Source of the DNA: a bacterium
GTDB taxonomy: Bacteria > JAGOBX01
Direction: 5' to 3'
NCBI GenBank assembly: GCA_029551925.1
Contig: JAKPEO010000001.1
Location: 1 to 40,160, forward strand
DNA length: 40,160 nucleotides
Within the stretch, counting starts at the first letter, position 1. Each line of letters begins with the position of its first letter. Made by a program: the position numbers and the translations under genes. This document shows positions 16,664 through 25,110 of this stretch, piece after piece. The notes under the pieces were generated by a model. The model worked only from the letters and a program-made list of their open reading frames with translations, was not told where the DNA came from and searched no databases.

Positions 16664-19630
16664 TTACAAAAATTTTTTAATAATATTCACTAATTCATTT
16701 TCATTTATCGGTTTTGTCATATATTCGTCTGCGCCTGCGTCCAATCCGCGTAATTTATCTATTTTCTCTGTTTTTGACGAGAGCATCAGAATCGGAACTT
16801 TTTTGTATTCATTCATTTCTCGCAATTTTTGAGTTAATACATAGCCGTCCATTTTCGGCATCATAATATCAACTGTAAATAAATCATATTTTTTTGCTTT
16901 TGCTTTTTCTAACGCCTCTATGCCGTCGTATGCCGCTTCTGCCGAATATCCAGCGGTATTTAATATTTCACACATATTCGCTACAACTGTTTTGGAATCG
17001 TCAACTACAAGTATATTAATTTTCTTTTCTTCGACTTGTTTAGGTTTTGACGATTTTGATATATTCAATTTTCCGACAAACGAATCCATCGCCAAAGCAT
17101 TATCTATTTTTCTTATTGTTTCAAATATTTCAAGCATATCCAAGAGAATAACAACTTTACCTTCGCCTAGTATCGTGGCGCCGCTTATATGCTTCATATT
17201 TTTCAAAATATCGCCTAATGATTTCAATACTATATCCTGCTGCGCTATTATTTTATCTATTATCAAGCCAAATTTTTTATCGCTTATTTTTATAATGATG
17301 ACTTTATATACGCTGCTCGTTTTATCTAATAAATCAGTCAATTCTAATAAATCTGATAATTTCAAAATAGATACTATTTCGCCACGCAAATTAAAAACAT
17401 TTTTTCTGCCTAATTTTTCTATTTCTTTTTCTTTTATATTCAGTGTTTCTTCAATAAAATTTATCGGTATCGCAAAGATATGATTAGAACATTCTATTAA
17501 TTGCACTTGCATTACAGACATTGTTAAAGGTAATCGTATGCTTATAGTCGTGCCTTTATCTTTTTGTGAATCTATCTCGATTGTGCCTTTTAATTTGCGA
17601 ATATTGCTTTTTACTACATCCATTCCTACGCCACGCCCTGATACTTCCGTAATTTTTTCAGCGCTCGAAAAGCCGGGCAGAAAAATAAAATTTAAAATTT
17701 CTGATTTTGTCAATAAATTCGCTTGTTCGGGCTTCACTAAATCTTTTTCAATTGCTTTTTTCAATATTACAGTTTCATCTATGCCTTTGCCGTCATCTAT
17801 AATTTTTATTAAAACCTGATTGCCTAAATGTTCAGAACGAATAATTATAACACCGGTTTCATCTTTTACTTTTTGCTTGCGAATATCTGGCGTTTCAATT
17901 CCGTGGTCTATTGAATTGCGCATTAGATGAATAAACGGATCATTTAACTGCTCGATTACTGTTTTGTCTAATTCTATATCGCCGCCTTCCATTATCAGTT
18001 CCACTTTTTTCTTTAAATCGCGTGAAACGCTCCGCACTATTCTTGGAATCTTATCGTATAATTGCTGTATCGGTATCATTCGCATTTGCATAATGTTTTC
18101 TTGCAATTCGCTCGAAATCAAATCTAAATGTTCTGTCAGTCCATTTAATTCTGTTATATTTTCTTTTAAAATTTGATTTATTCTGCGCAATTCAGAACAA
18201 ATATTATTTATCACACTATGATAATCAGTAGTGTTATATACATTTTGAAATTTAAAGACATCTTTCAACAATTTGCATAATTCATTTATTCTATCATAAT
18301 AAAAACTGTATTTACTGTGGCTAATTTTGTAATTGCCGTAAAAATCATTTAATTTATCGTTTATTGTTAATTCAAATAATACATCCAAATCTGAAAATCT
18401 GTATTTTTCATTTTCGCTCAATATCCTATCTATTAAATCGCTTAACTGCGTAAGCAGCGCTATTTTCTGGCGCAAACGAATTTTATCAATTACAATTTCG
18501 CCCATTAAATTCATCGCCTTATCTAATTTTGAAATGTCTATTCTAATAGTTGATGACACAGCCGTTGCCGCTAATTGCTCTTTTGATTTTTCTTGCGGCT
18601 GGGCATTTTCAGTTTTGCTGTCTGCTGCGGCGACAACAGATTGCTGAGAAGACTGAGCGGCGGATAATTCCTTATTTATTTCCGCTATTTTTTTTTCTGA
18701 CGCTTCTTTATCATTGCCATCTTCTTGTTTTAATTTTGTAGAAAGATTCAGCGATTTTCCGGTATTATTTATAGAATCAAGATTATTTAATAAATTATCT
18801 ATATCTAATTTCGGTTGGTGATGATTTTTTATTTTTTCAATTATCGCCTGAAAATAATCTACGCATTCTAACATCACATCATTTATTTCAGAAGACATTT
18901 TTAATTTATTAGTTCGAATTTTATCTAATACATTTTCAGCGCGATGCGCTATTAAATTCATAATTTTCAAATTCAAAGTTGCTGAATTACCTTTCAAAGT
19001 ATGCATACTTCTAAATATCAAATTTACTATTTCTAATTCTTCCGGTTTCTTTTCACATTCTATAAGATTTTTGGATAATTCTTCGATAATTTCTTCTGTT
19101 TCGCTGATAAAATCTTCTAATATCGAACTATGCGCCGAAGCATCCCAATCCGATATCTCTGCATTATAATTAATAAATGCTGCATTTTCCATTTTTTTCT
19201 CCGCTACTTTATCAGATAATGAATTATTTGCTACTGCGTTTTTTTCGCTTTTTTTCGGTTCTTTAAGTTCGCAAGATGATTGACTGTCAGACACTAAATT
19301 ATTGTAATTGCTTATCAATTTAGACATATCTACTGAAATACTGCGCGCATTAGACAATTGCTTCATTACATCTTTAAAATAATAAATAATCTCAAATAAA
19401 AAATCAAAAGTCGCTGATGACACTGCAAAATTCTGTTCGTTTATTTTTTTTAACAAATCGTTTATAAAATTTATCGGCTTAATTAAAAATAAAAATTGGT
19501 CATCTACTATTGTCTTTTTCAATTTTTCCAATATTTCAATTATCCGCTGTATCTTGCTCAAATCGCTTTTATTATTTTCAAATTTAGACATTACATTCTC
19601 TAAATTTGCAATATTTTCTTCAAATGCCAA
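16664..19630 (-). CDS. cheA: Hybrid chemotaxis histidine kinase CheA with C-terminal receiver (start uncertain)
   Basis: At least 988 residues. In order: a degenerate helical HPt-like bundle (1-110), a functional HPt with H210 in SMHTLKGNSA, a P3 dimerisation domain (from about 360) split by roughly 100 extra residues, the ATPase domain with HLMRNSIDHGIE, DDGKGID and GRGVGMDVV, a CheW-like domain with FNLRGEIVSILKL, and a receiver (last 120 residues) with VVDDSKT, VDIMMPKMDG and TKP. Hybrid CheA of this kind is usual in Chp/Frz-type systems for pili or gliding. The coordinate given starts at TTG 19630, in the middle of the first helix and with no ribosome-binding site; the first ATG is 19591. 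The frame is open for 63 more codons up to a TAA at 19820. Confidence 0.93.
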   Translation of the reverse strand: MAFEENIANLENVMSKFENNKSDLSKIQRIIEILEKLKKTIVDDQFLFLIKPINFINDLLKKINEQNFAVSSATFDFLFEIIYYFKDVMKQLSNARSISVDMSKLISNYNNLVSDSQSSCELKEPKKSEKNAVANNSLSDKVAEKKMENAAFINYNAEISDWDASAHSSILEDFISETEEIIEELSKNLIECEKKPEELEIVNLIFRSMHTLKGNSATLNLKIMNLIAHRAENVLDKIRTNKLKMSSEINDVMLECVDYFQAIIEKIKNHHQPKLDIDNLLNNLDSINNTGKSLNLSTKLKQEDGNDKEASEKKIAEINKELSAAQSSQQSVVAAADSKTENAQPQEKSKEQLAATAVSSTIRIDISKLDKAMNLMGEIVIDKIRLRQKIALLTQLSDLIDRILSENEKYRFSDLDVLFELTINDKLNDFYGNYKISHSKYSFYYDRINELCKLLKDVFKFQNVYNTTDYHSVINNICSELRRINQILKENITELNGLTEHLDLISSELQENIMQMRMIPIQQLYDKIPRIVRSVSRDLKKKVELIMEGGDIELDKTVIEQLNDPFIHLMRNSIDHGIETPDIRKQKVKDETGVIIIRSEHLGNQVLIKIIDDGKGIDETVILKKAIEKDLVKPEQANLLTKSEILNFIFLPGFSSAEKITEVSGRGVGMDVVKSNIRKLKGTIEIDSQKDKGTTISIRLPLTMSVMQVQLIECSNHIFAIPINFIEETLNIKEKEIEKLGRKNVFNLRGEIVSILKLSDLLELTDLLDKTSSVYKVIIIKISDKKFGLIIDKIIAQQDIVLKSLGDILKNMKHISGATILGEGKVVILLDMLEIFETIRKIDNALAMDSFVGKLNISKSSKPKQVEEKKINILVVDDSKTVVANMCEILNTAGYSAEAAYDGIEALEKAKAKKYDLFTVDIMMPKMDGYVLTQKLREMNEYKKVPILMLSSKTEKIDKLRGLDAGADEYMTKPINENELVNIIKKFL

Positions 19631-19819
19631 AACAAATTTTTCAATATCAATATTCGATAAATCTTCCGTTTTAATCTCTATTTTTTTATTTATATCTGCT
19701 TTTTTTAATAATTGTTTTTCTTCGTCTTGCTGAAGCGGCTGCTGTATCTGCTGCTGCTGCGCCGGTATTTCTTCGTTTTTCGGGTCTGAAACATATAAAT
19801 ATTTAAAAAATTTTTCGCT
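19631..19819 (-). other. Open, in-frame coding-like segment joining cheA to the upstream frame
   Basis: 63 codons in the cheA frame with no stop and no ATG or GTG. They encode a protein-like linker: a glutamine-rich run (AQQQQIQQPLQQ), a lysine-rich helix, and EDLSNIDIEKFV leading into the first helix of CheA. The segment begins immediately after the TAA at 19822-19820 that ends the 126-codon frame, which is in the same reading frame. It is most likely translated as part of CheA, either by readthrough, from a non-standard start, or because the stop is a mutation or sequencing error. Confidence 0.6.
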
Positions 19820-20200
19820 TTATTCTGATTGATAATTAGTTTCATATATTGCTTCTTTAAATAAATTTTTGAAATTCGATTGTTCTATTAATTCTATTAT
19901 TTCAGCATTATCTATTTTATTCGTTTCTACTGCTTTTTTTAAATATTCAAATAACTGTTCTATAATAAATACATAATCTCTAACATTTTCGTGCTTTTGC
20001 AAAATTAATACTATACATTTTATCAAGTCAGCAAAAAAATCAAAATCTGAATCCACTAATTTTAATGTTCCCGCTAAAATTTCTAAATCTGATATTATTC
20101 TGTTATGGGATTTTGACAATTCTTCTTGTTTTTTTAATCTTTGACTCTGATAATTTATCAAATTTAAAATTTGCTCTTTTTGTAATGCAGATATATTCAT
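19820..20200 (-). CDS. 126-residue helical protein or detached N-terminus of CheA
   Basis: A 126-residue all-helical, leucine- and lysine-rich sequence (LIKCIVLILQKHENVRDYV, EQLFEYLKKAVE) with no recognised motif; its helix pattern is compatible with another degenerate HPt-like bundle. ATG 20200 is preceded by AAGGT, and it follows cheR by 14 bases, so its start is well supported. It ends at TAA 19822-19820, after which the same frame continues directly into cheA. Either it is a separate chemosensory adaptor-sized protein, or it is the first part of a CheA of about 1178 codons cut by one nonsense codon. Confidence 0.6.
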   Translation of the reverse strand: MNISALQKEQILNLINYQSQRLKKQEELSKSHNRIISDLEILAGTLKLVDSDFDFFADLIKCIVLILQKHENVRDYVFIIEQLFEYLKKAVETNKIDNAEIIELIEQSNFKNLFKEAIYETNYQSE

Positions 20201-20214
20201 ATTATTTTACCTTG

Positions 20215-21426
20215 TTATATAAATATCAATTTATAATCGCCAGCAGCGCGCGATATTTTATTTTTTATGGCACTATCAGTTATTTTCAAATAAACATCAA
20301 TATTGCGCGTTTTTAAAATTTTTATCGTCTTTACTAATCGCTTACAAGATTGATAATCTATATATTTTAATTCAGAACAATCTAAAAGTATATTTTTTTT
20401 TTCATTTATTTCTAAAAACCAATCTAACAATCTTAAAAAATCATAGTAATTTTTTTCAGGCTTTTCATTGTTTTCATTGTCTATTATACCTATTATACTT
20501 TTTTGGTCAGTAAAAATTTCAGCGCTTACTTTTTGGGGTTCTTTCTTTATTATATTTTCCTGTGGGTTGTTCTTCTCAACAATTTTAATATTCTTTTGAA
20601 TTTCAGCTGCTTTTCTATAAAAAATACAATTATTATCATTATATTTTATTAAATCTCCGCTCCCTGAAATTATTTCCGACGCGCCTACAAAAAAATAACC
20701 GCCGTAGTTCAATGCCTTGTAAATTTTTTTTAGCAATAATTCTTGATTCTTCGGCGTTAAATAAATCATCATATTTTTACAAAATATAATGTCATAATTA
20801 AAACCAATATCTTCGGTTACTGCATTAACTAAAAAAAACTTCACTGATTTTTTTATAATAGGAACTAAAATTAATCTATCTTCTTCATTTATTTCAAAAT
20901 ATTTTTTTTTGTATATTTCAGACAAATTAGAGAGTTTGCGCGAATTGGCAGAATAACTTAAATTATCTATCGAATCCAATATTTTTTTGTTAATATCTAA
21001 AGCATTAATTTCAATATAATTACTAAAATCTGGGGCTATCGCATTTTCCGCGCACATTGCTATTGAATACGGCTCTTCGCCTGTCGCACAGCCGATGCTC
21101 AATATCCGCAATTTCTTCGATATTTTTTTTACATTGTTGAATATATTTTTTTCTAAATATTCAAATTGCGCTTTATCTCTGAAAAAATATGTTTCGTTTA
21201 TTGTTAAGTATGGTATTAATTCCTTTATTTCTAAATAAATGTTCGTTGTAAGATATTCATAATATTCTTGATAATTTGTTAAATTTAAGTTTTTTATTCT
21301 TCTGGTAATTTTATTATAAAAAAATGCATCATTAAAATTATCAAAACTTATTTTTGTATTATTCACAATAATTTCTTTTATTTTTTGCAAATAACGCTCT
21401 GCGTTACCAGTATTAATATTAATCAT
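20215..21426 (-). CDS. cheR: CheR methyltransferase fused to a C-terminal STAS-like domain
   Basis: A 403-residue protein. Residues 1-270 are the chemoreceptor glutamate methyltransferase: the helical N-terminal domain, NETYFFRD, the SAM loop LSIGCATGEEPYSIAM, ALDINKKIL and FCKNMMIYLTP. A charged linker (about 275-315) leads to about 85 residues resembling a STAS (anti-anti-sigma factor-type) domain: ILLDCSELKYIDYQSCKRL then a helix and a LKITDSAIKNKI strand-helix. The serine phosphorylated in SpoIIAA-type STAS domains (after the aspartate of the ID motif) is tyrosine here, so regulation by phosphorylation is unlikely. The start is ATG 21426, overlapping the end of cheW by eight bases; the TTG six bases upstream is rejected. 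CheR with TPR extensions is common; with STAS it is unusual to my knowledge. Confidence 0.9.
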   Translation of the reverse strand: MININTGNAERYLQKIKEIIVNNTKISFDNFNDAFFYNKITRRIKNLNLTNYQEYYEYLTTNIYLEIKELIPYLTINETYFFRDKAQFEYLEKNIFNNVKKISKKLRILSIGCATGEEPYSIAMCAENAIAPDFSNYIEINALDINKKILDSIDNLSYSANSRKLSNLSEIYKKKYFEINEEDRLILVPIIKKSVKFFLVNAVTEDIGFNYDIIFCKNMMIYLTPKNQELLLKKIYKALNYGGYFFVGASEIISGSGDLIKYNDNNCIFYRKAAEIQKNIKIVEKNNPQENIIKKEPQKVSAEIFTDQKSIIGIIDNENNEKPEKNYYDFLRLLDWFLEINEKKNILLDCSELKYIDYQSCKRLVKTIKILKTRNIDVYLKITDSAIKNKISRAAGDYKLIFI

Positions 21427-21931
21427 AATCAAATTTTCTTATTTCTTCAGATAAAACTATATTTTTTGTGTTTATTACACATATCGGCTCTTTCTCGTTT
21501 TCATCTATTATTAACAACCCTTGTAAAAATTCCGCTAATTTTCCTGTAACAGATACAGGCAGCGAAATTAACGCGGAATCTTCTTTTTCAATTATATCAA
21601 TAATTTCATCAACTAATAATCCAAATATTTTTTTTTCTTCTTTCACAATTATAATTTTATTAAGAAGAGCATAATTGTTTTTTTCAATTGGCGGCAGCAT
21701 TAATAATTCTTGTAAATCTATTATCGCAATTATATTCCCGCGCAAATTAATTACACCAGCTATATATTCAGGCGTGTGTATTATATGAGTAATATCAGCG
21801 GTTTCTATCGCTTCTAAAACATTATCTATGTCTATCGCAAATTTTTGATTATTTATATTAAACGCAATATATTTTTTTTTTGTAATTTTATCTATGACTT
21901 TATATTTGCTGTATGTTAAATCTACTTCCAT
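21419..21931 (-). CDS. cheW: CheW adaptor protein
   Basis: A 170-residue CheW, the coupling protein that links chemoreceptors to the CheA kinase under the inner membrane. The double SH3-like fold is supported by YIAFNINNQKFAIDIDNV, VINLRGNIIAIIDL (the family signature) and FGLLVDEIIDII. An N-terminal extension of about 20 residues precedes the fold. It is the first gene of the chemosensory operon: 65 bases separate it from hldD and a strong GAGAGGTG ribosome-binding site precedes ATG 21931. Its last codons overlap cheR, so the two are translationally coupled. No convincing -35/-10 pair was found in the gap. Confidence 0.95.
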   Translation of the reverse strand: MEVDLTYSKYKVIDKITKKKYIAFNINNQKFAIDIDNVLEAIETADITHIIHTPEYIAGVINLRGNIIAIIDLQELLMLPPIEKNNYALLNKIIIVKEEKKIFGLLVDEIIDIIEKEDSALISLPVSVTGKLAEFLQGLLIIDENEKEPICVINTKNIVLSEEIRKFDYD

Positions 21932-21996
21932 TATTGCACCTCTCTTTTATAAATAAAATCAATTGTTTATTTGTGGAAAATTATTAAATTTACTTT

Positions 21997-22974
21997 TCAC
22001 AAATAATTTTCTTTTTCTAAATAATTAACTACATAATCATATACACCTTGGTCGATAGAATATTTTTCGATTTTCAGAAATTCGGTCAATTTATCAAATT
22101 TCGACATATCCGCTTCTGTGAAATATTGATATTTTGATTTTAAATATTCCGGCATTTCTATATAATTAATTTTCGGCTGGATATTCAATGCTTTGAATAT
22201 TGCTATTACAAGAGCATTCCAAGTATTCGCTTGACCTGTGCCGATATTAAATATCCCGTTCAAACTCGGTATTTCTATAAAACACATTACTTTACTAATC
22301 GCTTCTTTGATATAAATAAAATCGCGTTTCTGTTCGCCGTCTTTATACTGCGCATTATAAGACTTAAATAAATTTACCGCACCAGTATTTTTTATCTGAT
22401 AATACGCTTTATGCACAACGCTCCGCATATCACCTTTATGATATTCGTTAGCCCCATAAACATTAAAAAATTTCAGTCCTGCGATTTTATCTAAATATCC
22501 TTTACGCAATGCATACAAATCAAACATCTGTTTTGAATAACCATACATATTAAGCGGCTGTAATTTTTCTAACATCTGATGATTATCAGAATATCCTAAT
22601 TCGCCTGCACCATAAGTTGCAGCGCTGCTCGCATAAATAAAACGAATATTATTGGCAATAGCATATTCCGCTAAAATCTTTGAATATTCATAATTATTTT
22701 TTACAAGATACGTGCAATCTGTTTCCGTTGTGGACGAACATGCACCGAAATGTATCAGCGCAGCAATTTTTGATTTTTTTAATTTACCCGCTGATATTAA
22801 ATTCAAAAAATCATCTTTTTCTAAATAATCGCAAAATTTAAGATTCCGCAAATTTTTCCATTTTTCGCTGTTACCTAAATGGTCAACTATAATTATATTT
22901 GTTATTGAATTTTGATTCAATTTAGCAACCAATGCGCTGCCGATAAAACCCGCGCCGCCTGTTATAATATACAT
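21997..22974 (-). CDS. hldD: ADP-L-glycero-D-manno-heptose 6-epimerase
   Basis: A 325-residue extended short-chain dehydrogenase that epimerises ADP-heptose for the inner core of lipopolysaccharide. The NAD(P) loop ITGGAGFIGSALV starts the protein, and the family-specific motifs FGACSSTTETD, YGYSKQMFD with the catalytic tyrosine and lysine, and FFNVYGANEYHKGDMRSVV follow. Length matches the Escherichia coli enzyme (310) with a slightly longer C-terminus. Its presence implies heptose-containing LPS and therefore a diderm cell. It follows apgM by 21 bases. A run of five G's precedes ATG 22974. Confidence 0.95.
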   Translation of the reverse strand: MYIITGGAGFIGSALVAKLNQNSITNIIIVDHLGNSEKWKNLRNLKFCDYLEKDDFLNLISAGKLKKSKIAALIHFGACSSTTETDCTYLVKNNYEYSKILAEYAIANNIRFIYASSAATYGAGELGYSDNHQMLEKLQPLNMYGYSKQMFDLYALRKGYLDKIAGLKFFNVYGANEYHKGDMRSVVHKAYYQIKNTGAVNLFKSYNAQYKDGEQKRDFIYIKEAISKVMCFIEIPSLNGIFNIGTGQANTWNALVIAIFKALNIQPKINYIEMPEYLKSKYQYFTEADMSKFDKLTEFLKIEKYSIDQGVYDYVVNYLEKENYL

Positions 22975-22995
22975 TCACAGCCCCCAAATCTTTTG

Positions 22996-24201
22996 TTAAA
23001 AAAAATAATCTATATGATTTATAAATTTCTCCATTAAACTATAACCGTCTTGAATAAAATATTTCTGCGGTATCTCCGCAAATTCCGAATATATTTTATT
23101 ACTTTCTATTTTACGGCGATTATCGTAAATTGCAAACGGCACCGGCTTATTCTCGTGAGTGCGTAATGTTATCGGAGTCGGATGGTCCGGCAAAACCATT
23201 ATCCTAAAATCATCATAATTATTTTTTAAAAAATCTAATATCGGCGCTGCTATTACTTTATCTACAATTTCAATCATTTCTATTTTCTTTTGGAGATTTC
23301 CGTCGTGCCCAGCTTCGTCTGTCGCTTCAATATGCACAAACACAAAATCTTTATTTTTAAGCGCGGCGAGCGCCGCAGCCGTTTTACCTTCAAAATTACT
23401 GTCATAATAACCAGTCGCGCCAGGCACTTCTATTACCTCTAATCCGACAAATGCGCCTAATCCTTTAATTAAATCAACAGCTGAAATAACAGAACCGTCT
23501 ATTCCGTATTTTTCGCTAAATTTCGCTATTTTCTTGATTTTTCCTTGCCCCCAAGGCCAGAAAAGATTCGCTCTGCTTTTGGGATTTTGCTTTTTGTATT
23601 TCTCTAATATTTCATTTGAAAACCACATAATATGTCGTATTAAATCTTCGCCTTTTCCGCGCGGCAAATAATATTCAATCAATTGATTAACTATATCGTG
23701 CGGCGGCGTGCACTGCAAATCTAAATAATCTAACTCCGGATATTTTCTGCTGTCAATAAGCATTATATGCCTATAACCTGTCCCGGCAAAAAATTTTATG
23801 CCGTCAAAATACATACTCTTATTAAAATAATCTATAATTTTCCTTGCTTCTTCTGTCTTAATATGATAGGCATTAGAACTCTCCATTCTGTTGTCTTCAA
23901 TCGTAATCAAGTTAAATCTAAAAATTATATCGTGCTCGGTAAATGGAATATTCAAACTTACCGCTTCTAATGGCCCGCGCGCCATATAGTATTTTCTTGG
24001 GTCATAGCCCATTACCGACATAATCGCAACATCCGAGCCGGACGGCAACTCGTCAGGTATTGTTTTGACCTGCCCTAAAATTCCGTGTCTCGCTATAAAA
24101 TCAAATGTCGGAGTATCAGCATATTCTACCGGCGATTTGTTAGATAATTCCAGATACCTGTTATCTGCCATACCATCTGGCAATATTACCACATATTTCA
24201 T
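22996..24201 (-). CDS. apgM: Cofactor-independent phosphoglycerate mutase, archaeal type (ApgM-like)
   Basis: A 401-residue alkaline-phosphatase-superfamily metalloenzyme. The start MKYVVILPDGMAD supplies metal ligands, LPSGSDVAIMSVMGYDP contains the nucleophilic serine, and HIEATDEAGHDGN plus VLPDHPTP carry the remaining metal ligands. This is the archaeal-type 2,3-bisphosphoglycerate-independent mutase, which interconverts 3- and 2-phosphoglycerate. A bacterial branch of this family has been proposed to act as homoserine kinase instead, and this sequence is bacterial, so the specific reaction is uncertain. AAGGG lies upstream of ATG 24201. It stands between a flavodoxin-like gene and hldD, with no threonine-pathway gene nearby. 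Confidence 0.9.
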   Translation of the reverse strand: MKYVVILPDGMADNRYLELSNKSPVEYADTPTFDFIARHGILGQVKTIPDELPSGSDVAIMSVMGYDPRKYYMARGPLEAVSLNIPFTEHDIIFRFNLITIEDNRMESSNAYHIKTEEARKIIDYFNKSMYFDGIKFFAGTGYRHIMLIDSRKYPELDYLDLQCTPPHDIVNQLIEYYLPRGKGEDLIRHIMWFSNEILEKYKKQNPKSRANLFWPWGQGKIKKIAKFSEKYGIDGSVISAVDLIKGLGAFVGLEVIEVPGATGYYDSNFEGKTAAALAALKNKDFVFVHIEATDEAGHDGNLQKKIEMIEIVDKVIAAPILDFLKNNYDDFRIMVLPDHPTPITLRTHENKPVPFAIYDNRRKIESNKIYSEFAEIPQKYFIQDGYSLMEKFINHIDYFF

Positions 24202-24243
24202 TATTAATTCAGCGCCCTTTTAAAAAAATTTATAATAAAAAAA

Positions 24244-24822
24244 TTAGTTTGAAATTTTATCTAATAGCCAATTGATGTTTTCAGCAAGCGTCTCCATTGT
24301 AGCAATACCTTCGCTGTCATTCACAACATCGCCCGGCGCGCGCCCAATGCCTATATTCCAATAACACGAGCCGACTACTATCATCTGCGCAATTGTAAAA
24401 AAATGATTGAGCGTATCAAATGTATGAATAGCGCCGCCGCGCCGCACTGACACTACTGCCGCGCCAAGTTTGCGTTTTAATAAATCGCCATTCGCTCTGC
24501 ATACAAATCCGCATCTGTCAATAAATGCCTTCATATCAGATGTCACATCTGCAAAATAAGTCGGCGAGCCCAAAATAATAGCGTCTGATTGCGTTAATTT
24601 TTCTATACATTCGTTAATCATATCATTTTCAATTGCGCATTTTTTATTTTTGCGATCGGCACATTTATAACAAGCAACACAGCCATTTATCTTTTTATTG
24701 GCGATATTTATCAATTCTACTTGATGACCGTATTTTTTTAATTTTTCTAATATAATGTTTAACATAACATAAGTATTTCCTTGATAACGCGGACTGCCGT
24801 TTACCGCAATAACTTTTGCCAT
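24244..24822 (-). CDS. Flavodoxin-fold NAD(P)H-dependent oxidoreductase
   Basis: A 192-residue flavoprotein of the NADPH-dependent FMN reductase / iron-sulfur flavoprotein group. The FMN phosphate loop is VNGSPRYQGNTYVM; GCVACYKCADRKNKKC has four cysteines in the positions that bind a cluster in iron-sulfur flavoproteins of anaerobes; GSPTYFADVTSDMKAFIDRC is the second flavin-binding loop. Such enzymes transfer electrons in oxygen or peroxide defence, but the donor and acceptor are unknown. The start is placed at ATG 24822, 11 bases after AAGGAG; the ATG at 24831 is only two bases from that site. Confidence 0.87.
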   Translation of the reverse strand: MAKVIAVNGSPRYQGNTYVMLNIILEKLKKYGHQVELINIANKKINGCVACYKCADRKNKKCAIENDMINECIEKLTQSDAIILGSPTYFADVTSDMKAFIDRCGFVCRANGDLLKRKLGAAVVSVRRGGAIHTFDTLNHFFTIAQMIVVGSCYWNIGIGRAPGDVVNDSEGIATMETLAENINWLLDKISN

Positions 24823-24843
24823 TTTAATCATTGCTCCTTTGAT

Positions 24844-25110
24844 TTAAAATTTAGTGTCTTCTTCTAATTTTTTTTTTGCTTTTTCAAATTCTTTTTCTAA
24901 TAACTCGCTCTTATTTTGCTCTTGATTAAATAGCATTTCAAATTGATTAGAAATTTTATCTTTGCGAGCCGCTTGCTCTTGGAATAATTCATCAAAAGAT
25001 TTTTTGCTTTTCTGCTGACTCACTGTCTCTGATTTTAAAATTCTGCCGGTCGCTTTGTCAATAATTAAAGTTGTCTCGCAGCACGGACATTTAATTATAA
25101 ATTCGCTCAT
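24844..25110 (-). CDS. Small zinc-ribbon-like coiled protein
   Basis: An 88-residue protein. The start [22 protein letters not shown] is half of a zinc-ribbon (one CxxC knuckle, then a strand), and the rest is a lysine/glutamate-rich helix. The same pattern occurs in uncharacterised small proteins of many bacteria, with no known function. Only one cysteine pair is present, so any metal site would need two subunits or a partner. ATG 25110 overlaps the dCMP deaminase stop codon as ATGA, so the genes are translationally coupled. Twelve bases separate it from the flavodoxin gene. Confidence 0.75.
   Translation of the reverse strand: MSEFIIKCPCCETTLIIDKATGRILKSETVSQQKSKKSFDELFQEQAARKDKISNQFEMLFNQEQNKSELLEKEFEKAKKKLEEDTKF

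Noticed and set aside
16920-17483. 187-codon open frame on the + strand inside cheA
   Set aside because: It is the antisense shadow of a well-supported gene, with no ribosome-binding site or recognisable domain. Other antisense frames were dropped for the same reason.
19820-19822. Alternative genetic code or recoded stop
   Set aside because: TAA and TGA end many other genes here (for example TGA at 4006-4008 and 38604-38606), so no reassignment is supported.
24823-24831. ATG 24831 as start of the flavodoxin-like gene
   Set aside because: Only two bases from AAGGAG; ATG 24822 is better placed.
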